Part shown: piece by piece, positions 12,358 through 25,100 of the stretch
Layout of the letters: each line of letters starts with the position of its first letter
How positions within the stretch are numbered: the first letter of the stretch is position 1
DNA from: Siphonodentalium dalli
Taxonomy: Eukaryota > Mollusca > Scaphopoda > Gadilida > Siphonodentaliidae
DNA: 64,000 nt
NCBI GenBank assembly: GCA_032622095.1
Contig: CP136067.1
Coordinates: 47,967,549 to 48,031,548, forward strand
Direction: 5' to 3'
Program-made: the position numbers and the translations under genes
Notes under the pieces: generated by a model
The model's input: only the letters and a program-made list of their open reading frames with translations
What the model was told of the DNA's origin: nothing
Databases searched by the model: none

Positions 12358-13689
12358 AATATTATACATATTGCCACTTGTATCTTTATAGTATCCAAAT
12401 AAATCATATCACTGATATGGCGTACGTAGTGATCAAGTACACACATGTGTCATAGAGAAGTATCTTGAATATGTATTGTGTTTATCCACGTTCGCTGTGC
12501 GCGAGTCTAATGCTCGAGGTGTGTCATTGCAACTAGCTAACTACACAACCGCACAATCTACGGAAAGAGCAGTATATTTGTTAACAAGAAATCCATAGTC
12601 AGAAATGGTAACGCGCTCAAGATCATATATTATATACCCATGTTTGTAATTATAGAATATAAAATATATTGGTTTCGCGAATGACCAACTCAGAATTCCG
12701 TTAAAATAACAATAACAACCAGCAGTCCAGCACCTAATTAACGAACCGGCGGCCGACTCGGTCGTCTCCGACCACAACCATCAGCGGGCTGCAGAACGAA
12801 ACATATCTATAAAAGTTGAAATATAAGACTTACAAATTATCTTTTAAATTTCTTTTATTGGTAATTGACATAGCTTGTCACAAACCAAAAATCAACATTA
12901 TTGACTTAATAATGTAAAGGACAATAAACGAAATTGAAATTCCCAACTACACCTTTTACCGGACTCGGCCTCCTGGTCGCGCAGTTCGACATTTAAACCG
13001 GAAAAAACTATAATAAATAAAATGCCCATCGGACCACAGCTATCAAGAATTTGCATAACTTTATACACGCGGCGCGCGCTAACAAACATTCAGATTCATA
13101 CTGATTCTGCATGGGTCTATAGTATTCCCGCCAACGTTTAATTTCTCGGAGCGCTTGCGATCTTCCCCCAAATTAAGTCACATCGCGCAAAATAGAGATT
13201 ATCGTGCACCACATGCAGTGAAGTGATCTGAGTCTCCATAGGAATCACTGAACTAATTGTTTTCCCATAGGCGACAGTGTTAACGTTTCGGCCAAATTCA
13301 CTGAATTGAAGCCTGCAGGCCATACCAGTGATGTTTACCCAGCTAGATTGACACCAGTTGATCACGAAATCACAGGTCATGTGTTAATTTATTAAATAAA
13401 TCCCCAAGTGTACGACAGGTCTATCCCACAGCCAAATTTGATCTGGTAAAAACCCAGAACTACAGCAGCTAGTTAAATAAATTTCCCGCTCACAAAAACA
13501 CATTCCCCCATTAATTCAGCAGTTTAAATTATTTAGATATGATGTAAAAATCAAATAAATGCGATGTCATCCTTCAATAACGTGTCGCATGTATCAGGTG
13601 GAATTCATTGTTCAGTTATACCTTTACCTTTATCATTCCACGGTGTACTCGCTCCCCGACTCTAGAACACATTTAGGACCCTGATTCCC
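12358..13689. other. Intergenic DNA with one duplicated anchor, no gene
   Basis: No exon is supported. The block 13100-13195 (GTATTCCCGCCAACGTTTAA and onward, ending near CACATCG) recurs diverged at 18580-18655, upstream of AOX. Confidence 0.45.
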
Positions 13690-14515
13690 ATATCACGCTG
13701 AGTTTAGAAGTGAGATCCCGGATCAGACGAGCTGCCGCAGGCTGCGAATCTGATCCATGGTATCACCTTCACTGTAGTAATAATATGTTTATTATAGGAC
13801 CTATTGAACTTAATTGTTACAACAAAACTCTAAAAAATTATTGCGAAAAAGGGGATCAGTTGAATTCAAATTTAATGAGCGAATCGCAACATTTAATCAA
13901 CAAATAGTTCAGGAGCCTCGTTCTGATTCAGACACGCATGACATGGAATCGGATCACTATCATGATCCGATTAATTGGAAAACCATCGCCAAATATATAT
14001 AGTTGTGGTATTTAGTGAAAATAATGACAGTGACAGTCTTATAATATATAGATATTATCACTACAATGATGTGATCTGCATGAGTCTCTATGTCACGCCG
14101 AGCTGAGAAGGTGAGATTCCGGACCAGAAGAGCTGCCGTAGGCTGCATGCAAGTCTGATCCGGGATCCCACCTTCTCAACGAGACGTGAGGTTGGGACTC
14201 AGATCACTTCACTGTAGTAATAATATGTTTATTATATGACCAATTGAATTTAGTTATTACAACCAACCTCTGAAATTTATTTTTAAAAAGGGGATCAGTT
14301 GAATTCAAATTTAATGAACGAATCGCAATAATTTAATCAACAACAACAACAACAACAACAATTTTAAGATTAAATTTCTCAATTGAAAATAGTTCAGGAG
14401 TCTCGTTCTGATCAGTCACATGATACTATCATGATCCGATTAATCGGAAAACCACCACCAAACGATAGTGGTATTTTAGTGAAAATAATGACAGTCATAA
14501 AATAAACGTTAATAA
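13690..14515 (+). repeat. Tandem duplication of a roughly 400-bp unit
   Basis: Unit one (13690-14045) and unit two (14088-14515) share successive blocks: GAGCTGCCG(C/T)AGGCTGC, TCACTGTAGTAATAATATG, GGGGATCAGTTGAATTC, ATCATGATCCGATTAAT, and GTGAAAATAATGACAGT. Unit two also carries a (CAA)n run near 14339-14361. The frames in unit one are not preserved in unit two, which argues against coding. Confidence 0.8.
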
Positions 14516-14754
14516 TATAATAGTGAGTTCTGAAATTATCTGAATCAGAACTTCTGAATGGCGCTACTGACGTGGAATCCCGGGTTTCAGGAAATAGAAT
14601 GTCTACGACAAGTAACCAGTGTGTCTGTAGTTAACTTAAACTATCGACACATTTTGATCCCCGGAATCTCACCTACATGTAACAAAAGCGAACATAGTTC
14701 AGGCTTAAAATTTCCATTTTTTTCGCATAGAAGTGAGACAAACTCTTTTTGTTT

Positions 14755-15576
14755 TTACCATGCATATAAGTAATATCTAACAATGAACGCTCTTTATTTT
14801 TTATCATGCATATCAGTAATATCTAACAATGAACGCTCTTTATTTTACCATGCATATCAGTAATATATTAACAATGAACGCTCTGTATATTTACCATGCA
14901 TATCTAATATATTAACAATGAACGCTCTATATATTTACCATGCATATCAGTAACATACTAACAATGACCGCTCTATATATTTAACATGCATATCAATAAT
15001 ATATTAACAAGGAACGCTCTTTATATTTACCATGTATATCAATAATATACTAACAATGAACGCTCTTTATATTTACCATGCATATCAGTAATATATTAAT
15101 AATGAACGCTCTTAATATTTACCATGCATATCAGTAATATATTAACAATGAACGCTCTATATATTTAACATGCATATCAGTAATATATTAACAATTAACG
15201 CTCTATATATTTACCAAGCATATCAGTAATATATTAACAATGAACGCTCTTTATATTTACCATGCATATCAGTAATATATTAATAATGAACGCTCTTTAT
15301 ATTTACCATGCATATCAGTAATATACTAACAATGAACGCTCTTTTTATTTACCATGCATATAAGTAATATACTAACAATGAACGCTCTTTATATTTACCA
15401 TGCATATAAGTAATATACTAACAATGAACGCTCTTTATATGTACCATGCATATCAGTAATATACTAACAATGAACGCTCTTTATAGTTACCATGCATATC
15501 AGTAACATACTAACAATGAACGCTATTTATATTTACTATGCATATAAGTAATATACTAACAATGAACGCTCTTTAT
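14755..15576 (+). repeat. 46-47-bp minisatellite, about 17 units
   Basis: The unit runs TACCATGCATATCAGTAATA, then TACTAACAATGAACGCTCTT, then TATATT. Units differ by a few substitutions and small indels. There are no unique spacers of constant length, so this is not a CRISPR. Diverged dimers of the same unit in the opposite orientation lie near 8067-8120 and 17222-17280, with two AAAGAGCGTT motifs about 45 bp apart. Confidence 0.95.
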
Positions 15577-16983
15577 TGTTCAATTGCAAAAGAAATCTAG
15601 GGGTCCGATTTTGTAAATGTATGGCTTGAATATGTGTTTATATAATGGCATATAAAGTCCGTATAAAAGTATTAACTTAGTTGTCGATCTAGACCTAGAT
15701 GAAAATGGAGCATACGTTAAGGCGACAAACCGCCGGGTGTGGGAATGGGGCTTTGCGTGTGGTTCAACTGCACTGTCGACCACAAGCAACTAATTATATA
15801 GAGTTACGCTTCTTGTATCGTGACTAGCATGCATAACACAAATAATTATGGCTGCTGGTTTCGTTTATTATTTTTGAGGGAACATTCCATGATCGGTAAC
15901 AGAAAATCGTAGCCTACGTAAATGTGGCGATATATTTTGTTTAGATTATTAGGAAGAGTCTGCTTGGGTCCCGAAGTTATGGAAGGGGTCTGGGTATTGT
16001 TATGCTGCTGATTGTTGTGCATTAAATGGGGTTATAGTTGTGGAAATGCAAGATTATTTTTTTTAAATACCGTAAAGGACGCGATTGTTGTCATCGACTG
16101 GTGTATCGTATGACGTTCTAATGGAAAATTGACCATTTGAATTCAAAATAGGCTTAACCCATCGCCTGCGGGACTTGCAGTTAACAACTTAACACTGTCG
16201 CATATGGAAAATAATTAGTTGTCTGTGACCTGCAGTTCACACACACACACACACACAACTACAAGAAGAATAACTCTATTAAATTAGTTGCTTGTAACCA
16301 GTATATTAGACCCAGAATTTTAATATTATGTTAATGGTTTTTATGCCGTCGGGTTACCTAATACTAAACGAGACAGAGTCCTTGTTTACGGACAAGCGCA
16401 TAACTTTGGGGGGAATTCGTTCGAAGTCATTTATTTACAGACCTTCTGAAGGTGAATGGATTTCGAAATCGATGATGAAATATCTCCAATGCTAATTATC
16501 ATAGCTGAGCGCGATTGTCGATTGGATATCGCTGAATGCAGGATAGGCTGTTTACCGCTCGGTGTTTATGACTTTGAACACCGCATTGCATATATAAAAG
16601 CCGGTATTTTACCTCACACTTGCCAGCTCTGTTTATCAAACTAGAAACATATACTAACGATCGATTTATAACTGACAAAAATAGAAGTATACTGGTCATA
16701 TTTCGGAATACTTTTCACGGATGTACGCGGCGATGGCAGTTCGACGCGCATGCATTATCTTCGACACCAGCTGTAGATTGTGTTTATCTGGGACAGCTGT
16801 GAATTCTTCGAACAGTTTATTCCTGAGGAGAATTAGGCCACTGTCATGTATAGTCACGGTGAGTTCCGCATTACATGTATATATACGATATAGAATAGAA
16901 CTTCACGCAGGGATGTGGGTAGTTGGTGGACCAGGATGTGGGTTGAGCCGTATAATAAGGATATCCAACTGTTTTATATGACC
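15577..16983. other. Intergenic DNA, no gene seen
   Basis: Only short frames without splice context are present. A (CA)n microsatellite lies at 16237-16257. Confidence 0.4.
16237..16257. repeat. (CA)n microsatellite
   Basis: About ten uninterrupted CA dinucleotides. Confidence 0.95.
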
Positions 16984-17776
16984 CATGTACGACCGCTCTT
17001 AAAGGTACGGTTGGCCTTGGCGGTGGGTATCCTGTGAAAATATTTCCACCCGTCAAAAACCGCCACAAACAGAAAGAACATTAAAATGTAGACAGACTTT
17101 GTCCGTATACAAATAAGAAATATCGCATAAACAGTATGTTATTGTCAAACGTTTGACCATTGTTATGTAAACAAAAGCATAAAAAGTTACTTTTCTGGTG
17201 TTTGTTTATATTATGATGGTAAACATAAAGAGCGTTCTTTGTTGGTGAATTCCTGATATGGAAGTAATAAAGAGCGTTTATGCCATTTGTGTGTGATTAG
17301 CCAGTAGCATTGTGCTGTCTTCTGTAACACAATCAGGCTCTTGCTTAGGTAAAATATAGTAGGTCTTTATGATAACATGCTGTTTACGTGATGGTCATGG
17401 TATATATGAACGAAACTATGCGTTTTAATGTTTTTCTGTTTACGGTGATTAGAACATATATGAATATTTTCGACAACTAAGGCCTCACGTGCCTTTAAAA
17501 GTCATGCATGGCCTTCGCGGTGGGTATTCTGTTCAAATAGTCATACCCGTTTATAAAACTGCCATAGACAGAAATACTATTAAAATAAAGACATATTTTA
17601 TTCTTATACCAATCATAAATATCGCGTAAATAGTATGTTATTGTCAAGATTTTACGCTCTCAGGCTCTTATTAAAACAAAAGCCAGCTAGGTTCTGTAAC
17701 ATTTTTGGCTTTTGTTTACATAACAAAGCAGACGAACTTGACAATAACATGCTATTTACGCGATAGTTATGATTTA
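16984..17776. repeat. Diverged direct and inverted duplications
   Basis: The block 16984-17180 (GGCCTTGGCGGTGGGTATCC, then a GTATGTTATTGTCAA tract) recurs directly at about 17488-17660. Its AAATAGTATGTTATTGTCAAG portion then returns inverted at 17736-17762 as CTTGACAATAACATGCTATT. This suggests a foldback structure around 17626-17762. Confidence 0.65.
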
Positions 17777-17945
17777 ATTATCGGATATCGTTGTCCTTGG
17801 GCGTGGCGGTAGCACAGCTTGGAGGAAAGGACAGCCACATAATGTACTACCGGTTTCGTCCATTCAGTTTTACCACAGTTACGGCCTTTTTTCACTTGGA
17901 ATTTTTGTCCGAAAGAACATTTCAGCTTGTATTGAGTCTGTGCAT
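17777..17945 (-). repeat. Single reversed monomer of tandem family C
   Basis: This segment matches the reverse complement of the 190-bp monomers at 9640-10262 (TATCGGATATCGTTGTCC, then CCGGTTTCGTCCATTC). The open frame across it is therefore repeat-derived. Confidence 0.7.
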
Positions 17946-18935
17946 TCGTTGTCCTTTTGAACGTGGGGAAATTTTATCCATCTTCGTGCGATCAAATCAA
18001 AATAATGCTGAAGACCGGCAAACTATGTCTTTCTATAAATTAGTTCTGTTACTTGATTCCATAAACCCTCCATGCAGGACAACCTGAATCCAGGATGGCG
18101 GCCAAACTGGCGACCAGAAGACACAAAAACAACCAACTGACATTAGTAAATTTAGAATTTGACAGCTCTTCGAATAAATTGATTGATTGATTAACAAAGT
18201 CTATATGTTATTGGCAGTGAATGCGATATTTGATTAAATTGGCACCGAATATCGTATTTGAATATGATAATACCACGTACAAACTGAAAACATGTATATG
18301 TATGCTCTCACATAATACCGGCTCATATCTTCCAGGACGGGGGAATACGATTAATGTGTAATTATGGTGGTTACACGCTTACGAAATATATGTTGAGTGT
18401 ATACAAATTGCTCCAGCAATCGGCAGTTATATATGTTGGGCGGGTTAAGTTAGTTACACGTACGTGTGACCTATACAATGTATTCGGTTCTGCCACTTGT
18501 AAATATCTGAATGGGACTGTCACACACTGAAGTCTGTTGACACTCACTCACTCACATTCATAGTTATACTGAGTCTATCGTATTCCCGCTAACATTTGAT
18601 TTCTCGGAACGATTGCGTTATTTCCCCGAATTACATCACATCGTGCTACGTTAATTGTTTCGATTGGACACTTTTAACTTGATACAATTCATATTGAGTT
18701 CTGATTGGCGCTACTGGCGTGGACTCCCGGGGTTCGGGAAATAGAAAGTATACGACAAGTAATCATGCCCACTATTAATATGTGGGGCTGTATAGTTATC
18801 TTATAGACTGCATGGTCTTACGTCTATTTGTATTTTCTATAGTGTTTAGTTCTATATATGTTACATGGAAGATAATCTGAACCTGGCTATTAACTGGAAA
18901 CGCTCATTTGCATAACGTGAGATAATTTGTGGAGT
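17946..18935. other. Upstream region of AOX, duplicated anchors only
   Basis: It holds diverged copies of two blocks also found at 13.1 and 14.55 kb: 18580-18655, and 18690-18760 with GGCGCTACTGGCGTGGACTC. The order is the same but the spacing is about 0.1 kb instead of 1.4 kb. No promoter motif can be assigned with confidence. Confidence 0.5.
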
Positions 18936-19022
18936 GTTTATTCCTAGACGCCACATCCGTCCAATCTCGCTACACTTGATGAGAGTAGCGAGATTGGACG
19001 GATGTGACGTCTAGTTTATTCC
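18936..19022. mobile_element. 69-bp palindromic element with 9-bp target duplication
   Basis: The interval 18945-19013 is two 29-bp arms (TAGACGCCACATCCGTCC and onward; one mismatch) around an 11-bp loop. The direct repeat GTTTATTCC flanks it exactly at 18936-18944 and 19014-19022. A 9-bp duplication is typical of Mutator-like elements. It ends 145 bp before the AOX start codon, so it lies in the AOX promoter or 5' UTR. Confidence 0.8.
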
Positions 19023-19158
19023 CTGCTCTCGTTGTGTTATTATCTAAGATATCGCAGAGGGCCGCAATGTGTGTGCTGTTGAGAACCGCTAATTTGGGTC
19101 ATCATTTTATGACATTCGGTCTCAACATTTCTTCAGATAAGCACATGGGAATGATTTG

Positions 19159-22100
19159 ATGATCTCGACAATGTGTGCACTTTTTCAGAGAAACCAGTCA
19201 ACCCAGCACCAGTGCCGAAATGATTCCTGCGAACAAATCACCGAGACGTCGTGCGCCGATGACGATGGCTTGCCAGGGAAGCGACGGGTTCACAAGAGAA
19301 CGGCGCTTACAAGGATCACCAATGGCTCACGGGGTGAATGTAACTTCAATCAACAGAAAAGATTCTTCCAGACACAGAGTACCAATAACAGTGACATGCC
19401 AGACAGAGATCTCAAACATTTCAGGTGAATACATATACTTACGCGTGCATGTGCAACATGGGAATGTAACCGTGCATCTGGGCACACAGTTGCTCATCTT
19501 CTGTTGCAAATATATGGCAATCAACGTGAAGATGCGTATCATTACTTTTTTATGTGTCCCGCTACCACTCAGGACGAACGGAAACTCGCTACACAGAGAA
19601 GGAATGAAATCAACGCACATGAAATATTTACTTTTGGGCACCTGGAACAATCCTACTAAACAAAATACGAAATAAACTTTGTTGAACTAATTATTTGTAT
19701 TAACGTATACCAGAGAGGACGGTGCTCGTTAAGTCTTAAAACTTGTGCCCCAATCCATTTTGTATTATATTTCAAATGTAATATGTTTAAACTAAACTGC
19801 GGTCGGTAGTTTATATGTGTGGTGATGTAGTTGACTAAATTCAGAGTGAAATTTATTCACGGTACGGCCTTTCCCCCATTATTAAATACGACAGTGTTGT
19901 CATGTGACATGACCATTCAAATGGTTCTGTTTTCCACAGATCATCAGAAAGCAAGACAACAAAGAACAACGTGACTGATGCAGAGGGTTGGAATCTTCCA
20001 CATCCAGTCTGGTTAGTTATTTAGTGTATTGTCCTCTAAATCCTGCTTCATATTGGTATTATAAAATTAAGGGACTTGTTACATGAGCCGGGCCAAATCG
20101 GCTAGTCTGGACAACTCGGTTTGACGGATGCCTCGGTCTCATGTGCTTTCTCACTAAAAATGAAATAAATGCATCCGTTTATGTATGTGCATGCATGCAC
20201 ATGTGCTCACGCGATCGACTTAGATCAATTTTCAATTCAGTATTAACCAAGGATACGTCTTGCATATGGCACTGTTCGTTCCAGACATGCCAATTTATAC
20301 AGTAGAATCTAAATAAAAATCAGAACAGGTTATTGATTTGGAAACATGAATACATATTTAATGTTTACCGGAATCTGGTTATCGCCGCTGTACGGTGCGG
20401 TCAATTATATACCACGTTACTAGCAAAATTATGTATTGTGTTGCAGGTCTGACGAACATGTTAATAATGTTCAGGTAACGCATACGGAGCCAAAAGGCAT
20501 CGTAGAAAACGTAAGTGTTTATTACTGAACAATTGTCCAAGGTAGGGCCATAATTGTCCAAATAATGGAAATAATAACACCCATTGCATTGTGCATAGCT
20601 TTCGACCAGAGGCCTTATTCTGTGCAACAAATGAATTTTCGATTAATTATCACCATCGTGACCTGCAGTTTAACATTTAACCTGGTGATATGTTATCAAA
20701 AACGTTCCCACTAAACATATATGAAGGTTAATTTGTTAAATAAGTATTTGTCATAATTTGAAAACTAACTGTTGATCATCAAACACATTGTTTTTGGTTA
20801 TGCATGCATGGTCTGCTATGCTTATATATTGGGTGTAATGCTGTGGTCCGAAGTTATCTCATTCAGTTGATCTACATGTATAATTTAGAGTTGAACACCC
20901 CACATAATGTTCAAAAAGTCACATTTTAGTATGTGTAGCTTTAAAGATACCCTGTCTAATTTGACAACATACAACCACCATCTACGTTTTCTAATTGTTC
21001 TACTCCCAAAAAATTAACAAGGTGGGACCGACCAGTAGAATGTTTGGATGGCCATATATCTGAAAGTTATTTTTTGTTAGCCTAGCAAAAATGCTAATGA
21101 TCGCCTCTCATAAAAGAGCGTGAATGTTTCTGTCGCACAAATCGGTAGATAATAAAGATTTTTCATGTTCTTTTGCATAGTAAGCGTATTGTTGCTATCG
21201 ACTGGCTTAGCGATTTCTGAATTTTTGGAGTCAAATCGGACGATGGATCTTTAATATTCGAACAGTTTGATTGTTTACATAGTCTACATTACTTTATGAA
21301 GTTGTTTTCCGTTTTTATTTCATTACAGCTTGCTTACTACACAGTACAGGCAATGCGGACTGGGTTCGATATCTTCTCTGGGTACAACCGAGCAGTCAGA
21401 AACGAAAAGATATGGCTCAGGTATATATAAGGCCAAATAAATAAAAAAAAATAACTGTGTTCACATACCCCTCCCTCATCACTAAAAAGAGGGCCCCAGA
21501 GCTTTCCGATGAATTACAACAAGCCATATTTCCGACTAAATCCTGAAAAGTTACCCATAATTCTGCTGTGGTTAAGGAGTCAATTATTTAGGGCATTACT
21601 GTAATTCTACAATTTATCCAAAATGAGAAATTTAGAAAGGTTTCTAAGACATAATGGCTAAAAGGAGTTGGATGATATATTCTATACATTGCTAGGGAAA
21701 CTAAAGGATTTTTAGCATAAAATTACCCATTAATTTCTAGAATTCTCAGGTATTGTTGAAAAAAAAAATCAAAACAGAAAGCCTCCCTCCCTCATCCAAT
21801 TTCCCATATGTAATAGCCTGAGATCGCAGTTTTTTTAATGGCGTAAATGTAAATATGCTAAGATCATGACAGCTACATGACTCTATACGGGAACATTGTG
21901 ACAGAAGGTCACAGGGCATAACCATGCTCACAAGTTCACAACTGATCTGCCTGAATAAAACTCAGTCATCTTTTGTCCATTAAAAGTTTACATCTTAGAC
22001 TTAACCCTTTACCCAACAGAAGGCCCCTGTGCCAATGCATTCTCTTATATATGCGAGTCGACCATAGGTCGCCTCGCATATATAAGAGAATGCATTGGCT

Positions 22101-25100
22101 TAACACATTAAAAATTATAAAATTGTTAAAGAATGTAAGAAAAAATGGTAAAAAGTGTTAAAAAAAGATTTTTTTTAGGCCAATGCATTCTCCTATATAT
22201 GCGAGGCGACCTATGGTCGACTCGCATATATAAGAGAATGCATTGGCACAGGGCATAACTGTAACTATCACAATGTGGTCAAGGAGCCGGTTCCAATGAT
22301 ATCCATATTTGTATGGTTCTATTGAGACAGACCGAAGATATTTTAGGCTGTTGAAGCTTTATTTGGCCGGTTTTGGCCGGTTTGTTGGGTAAAGGGTTAA
22401 AGGGGATATATGTGTAACATATCCTTGCAGTAGCCCACCCAACAAGTACACTTGTGACATAATTTTTTTTTTACATTCTGTCTTTGTTCAGATAACACAA
22501 TGTTATCATGGCACCAAAAACACACTTTCTAATTACTAAATTATCCTAATACATGTGCACTGTCATTTGAAGTAGGTTTTTTGATACATGAAAGTTTGGA
22601 TTGTACAACTATTGAGGATAATTTCTTTGAGACTATATAGGTATTATTATAATACCAGTACATTTTTCTGTACAGGAGGATAATTTTCTTGGAGACTGTA
22701 GCGGGAGTTCCCGGCATGGTAGCCGCTATGGCTAGGCATTTAAAGTCCCTGCGGATGATGAAACGAGATCACGGATGGATCCACACATTATTAGGTGAGC
22801 TCCAATAATTATGACAACAGAAAATAGATTCTTGGAACACTGTCCAAGTATTAAAGGCACCAACAATTTTAACAAAACGTCACCAATATGGTCTGAATGT
22901 TTTCAGTTGTGTGAGTTTAAGCCTAATATCACACCTTTTACACTAAATATTAGCTAGATCATGCCATGAATCTCTACTCTAGGCTACGCCCGTAGAAATC
23001 ATATTCCACCAGTACAAAACCTGGGAACTTTTTGATGTTCTGACCAGTTATGACAGGTAACTTTATAACATTGAACAAACAATGCAGGAAATATGAGAGC
23101 TTTCCGATGAATGGCAACAAGCCATATTTCCGACTAAATCCTGAAAAGTTACCCATAATTCTGCTGTGGTTAAGGAGTCGATTAATTAGGACATTACTGT
23201 GTACACCAACCATAGTGAATTCTTATTTCTGCTATATCCACAGAGGAGGCTGAGAATGAGAGAATGCACCTACTGACCGCTCTCCAGCTCTTACAGCCGT
23301 CAATGTTATTCCGACTGATGGTAGTCGGTGCCCAGGGTAAGTCTGAAAGCACTGGGAAATACTAATTCCATCTTTCAATATACTTGCTAAATTTGTGAAA
23401 GGTATAGCAGGAAGATAGTCTGTTAATACATGTATTAATAAATGTCGTCATCAAACGTGAACATATTTTGATTGCTGGAGCCAAGGTCCGTTGATATTTT
23501 CAACTGCACCCCTACTCCCAGAACCAGACCAAACTATCTTATTCATTAAGTTCCATTTGCAACCCCCCCCCCCCATGTTGAAAACTTGCAATATTCCAAA
23601 ACAAATCAGTCCCCACTAACAACTGGTAGGAAAACAAGCTTGGAATATAATTGTAATTTCTGAAATTTATAAAATTTCCATTAATTTTGATCAAAGACCC
23701 ACCCCCCCCCCAAAAAAACCACCACCTGTCACCTGTCCCTGGCCAGAATGTTACGAAATGAAAGTGTCAATGACGCTGCAGCTCAACTTGGAAAGGGAAT
23801 AATTTAATGTATTACAGTCAATGGAGCGATTAGGAATGTGGAAAGTTGAATGACTAATACTAGTTTATCAACATGAAGAGATATAGATATATAAAAGTTA
23901 AATCTAAGATGGTTGCTGGCGGCTATGTTTTCCAATAAAATTCAAAAACATTTGATAGCTTTAGTCATGCAAAGAGTAAAATCCAAGATGGCTGCCGGCA
24001 GCCATGTTTTTAGGCCGATTGACCCCAAAATTACTCGTTCCCATCTACATGTCAATATTAACATCCATGACAAATTTCATGATGATCAGATGAACAGTAC
24101 GACCTGTAGCCCGTGCTAATGGATTGAATTTTGAAATCCAAGATGGCCGCTGGTGGCCATGTTTTTTGTCCAAATGACCCCAAAATGACTCGTTCCCATC
24201 TACATTCCAATTTCAACAGCCATGACAAATGTTATGATGATCAGACTAAAGGTACGACCTGTAGCCCGTGCTAAAGGATTTAGTCATACAAAGAGTAAAA
24301 TCCAAGATGGCTGCTGGCGGCCATGTTTTTTGGCCGAATGGCCCCAAAATGACTCGTTCCCATCTACATGTCATTGTTAACATCCATAACAAATTTCATG
24401 ATGATCTGACCAAAGGGTACGACCTGTAGCCCGTGCTAAAGAATTTAGTCATGCAAAGAGTAAAATCTAAGATGGCTGCTGGTGGCCATGTTTTTTTGGC
24501 CGAATGACCCCAAAATTACTCGTTCCCATCTACATGTCAATATTAACATCCATGACAAATTTCATGATGATCAGATGAACAGTACGACCTGTAGCCCGTC
24601 CTAATGAATTGAATTTTGAAATCCAAGATGGCCGCTGGCGGTCATGTTTTTGTCCAAATAACCCCAAAATGACTCGTTCCCATCTACATTCCAATTTCAA
24701 CAGCCATGACAAATTTTATGATGATCAGACTAAAGGTACGACCTGTAGCCCGTGCTAAAGGATTTAGTCATACAAAGAGTAAAATCCAAGATGGCTGCTG
24801 GCGACCAAGTTTTTTGGCCGAATGACCCCAAAATGACTGGTTCCCATCTACATGTCATTGTTAACATCCATGACATATTTCATGATGATCTGACCAAAGG
24901 TACGACCTGTAGCCCGTGCTAAAGGATTTAGTCATGCAAAGAGTAAAATCTAAGATGGCTGCCAGCGGCCATGTTTTTTGGCCGAATGACCTCAAAATTA
25001 CTCGTTCCCATCTACATGTCAATATTAACATCCACGACAAATTTCATGATGATCAGACTAACAGTACGACCTGTAGCCCGTGCTAATGGATTGAATTTTG

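Noticed and set aside
14755-15576. CRISPR-like array
   Set aside because: Units are contiguous and variable with no unique spacers, and the genome is eukaryotic. It is a minisatellite.
17791-18087. 98-codon frame
   Set aside because: Most of it lies on a reversed monomer of tandem family C.
19175-19675. 166-codon frame overlapping AOX exon 1
   Set aside because: It is longer than the exon frame, but only the frame from 19159 joins exon 2 in phase (AG plus A) and leads into the AOX signature sequence. The other frame is a shadow running into the intron.
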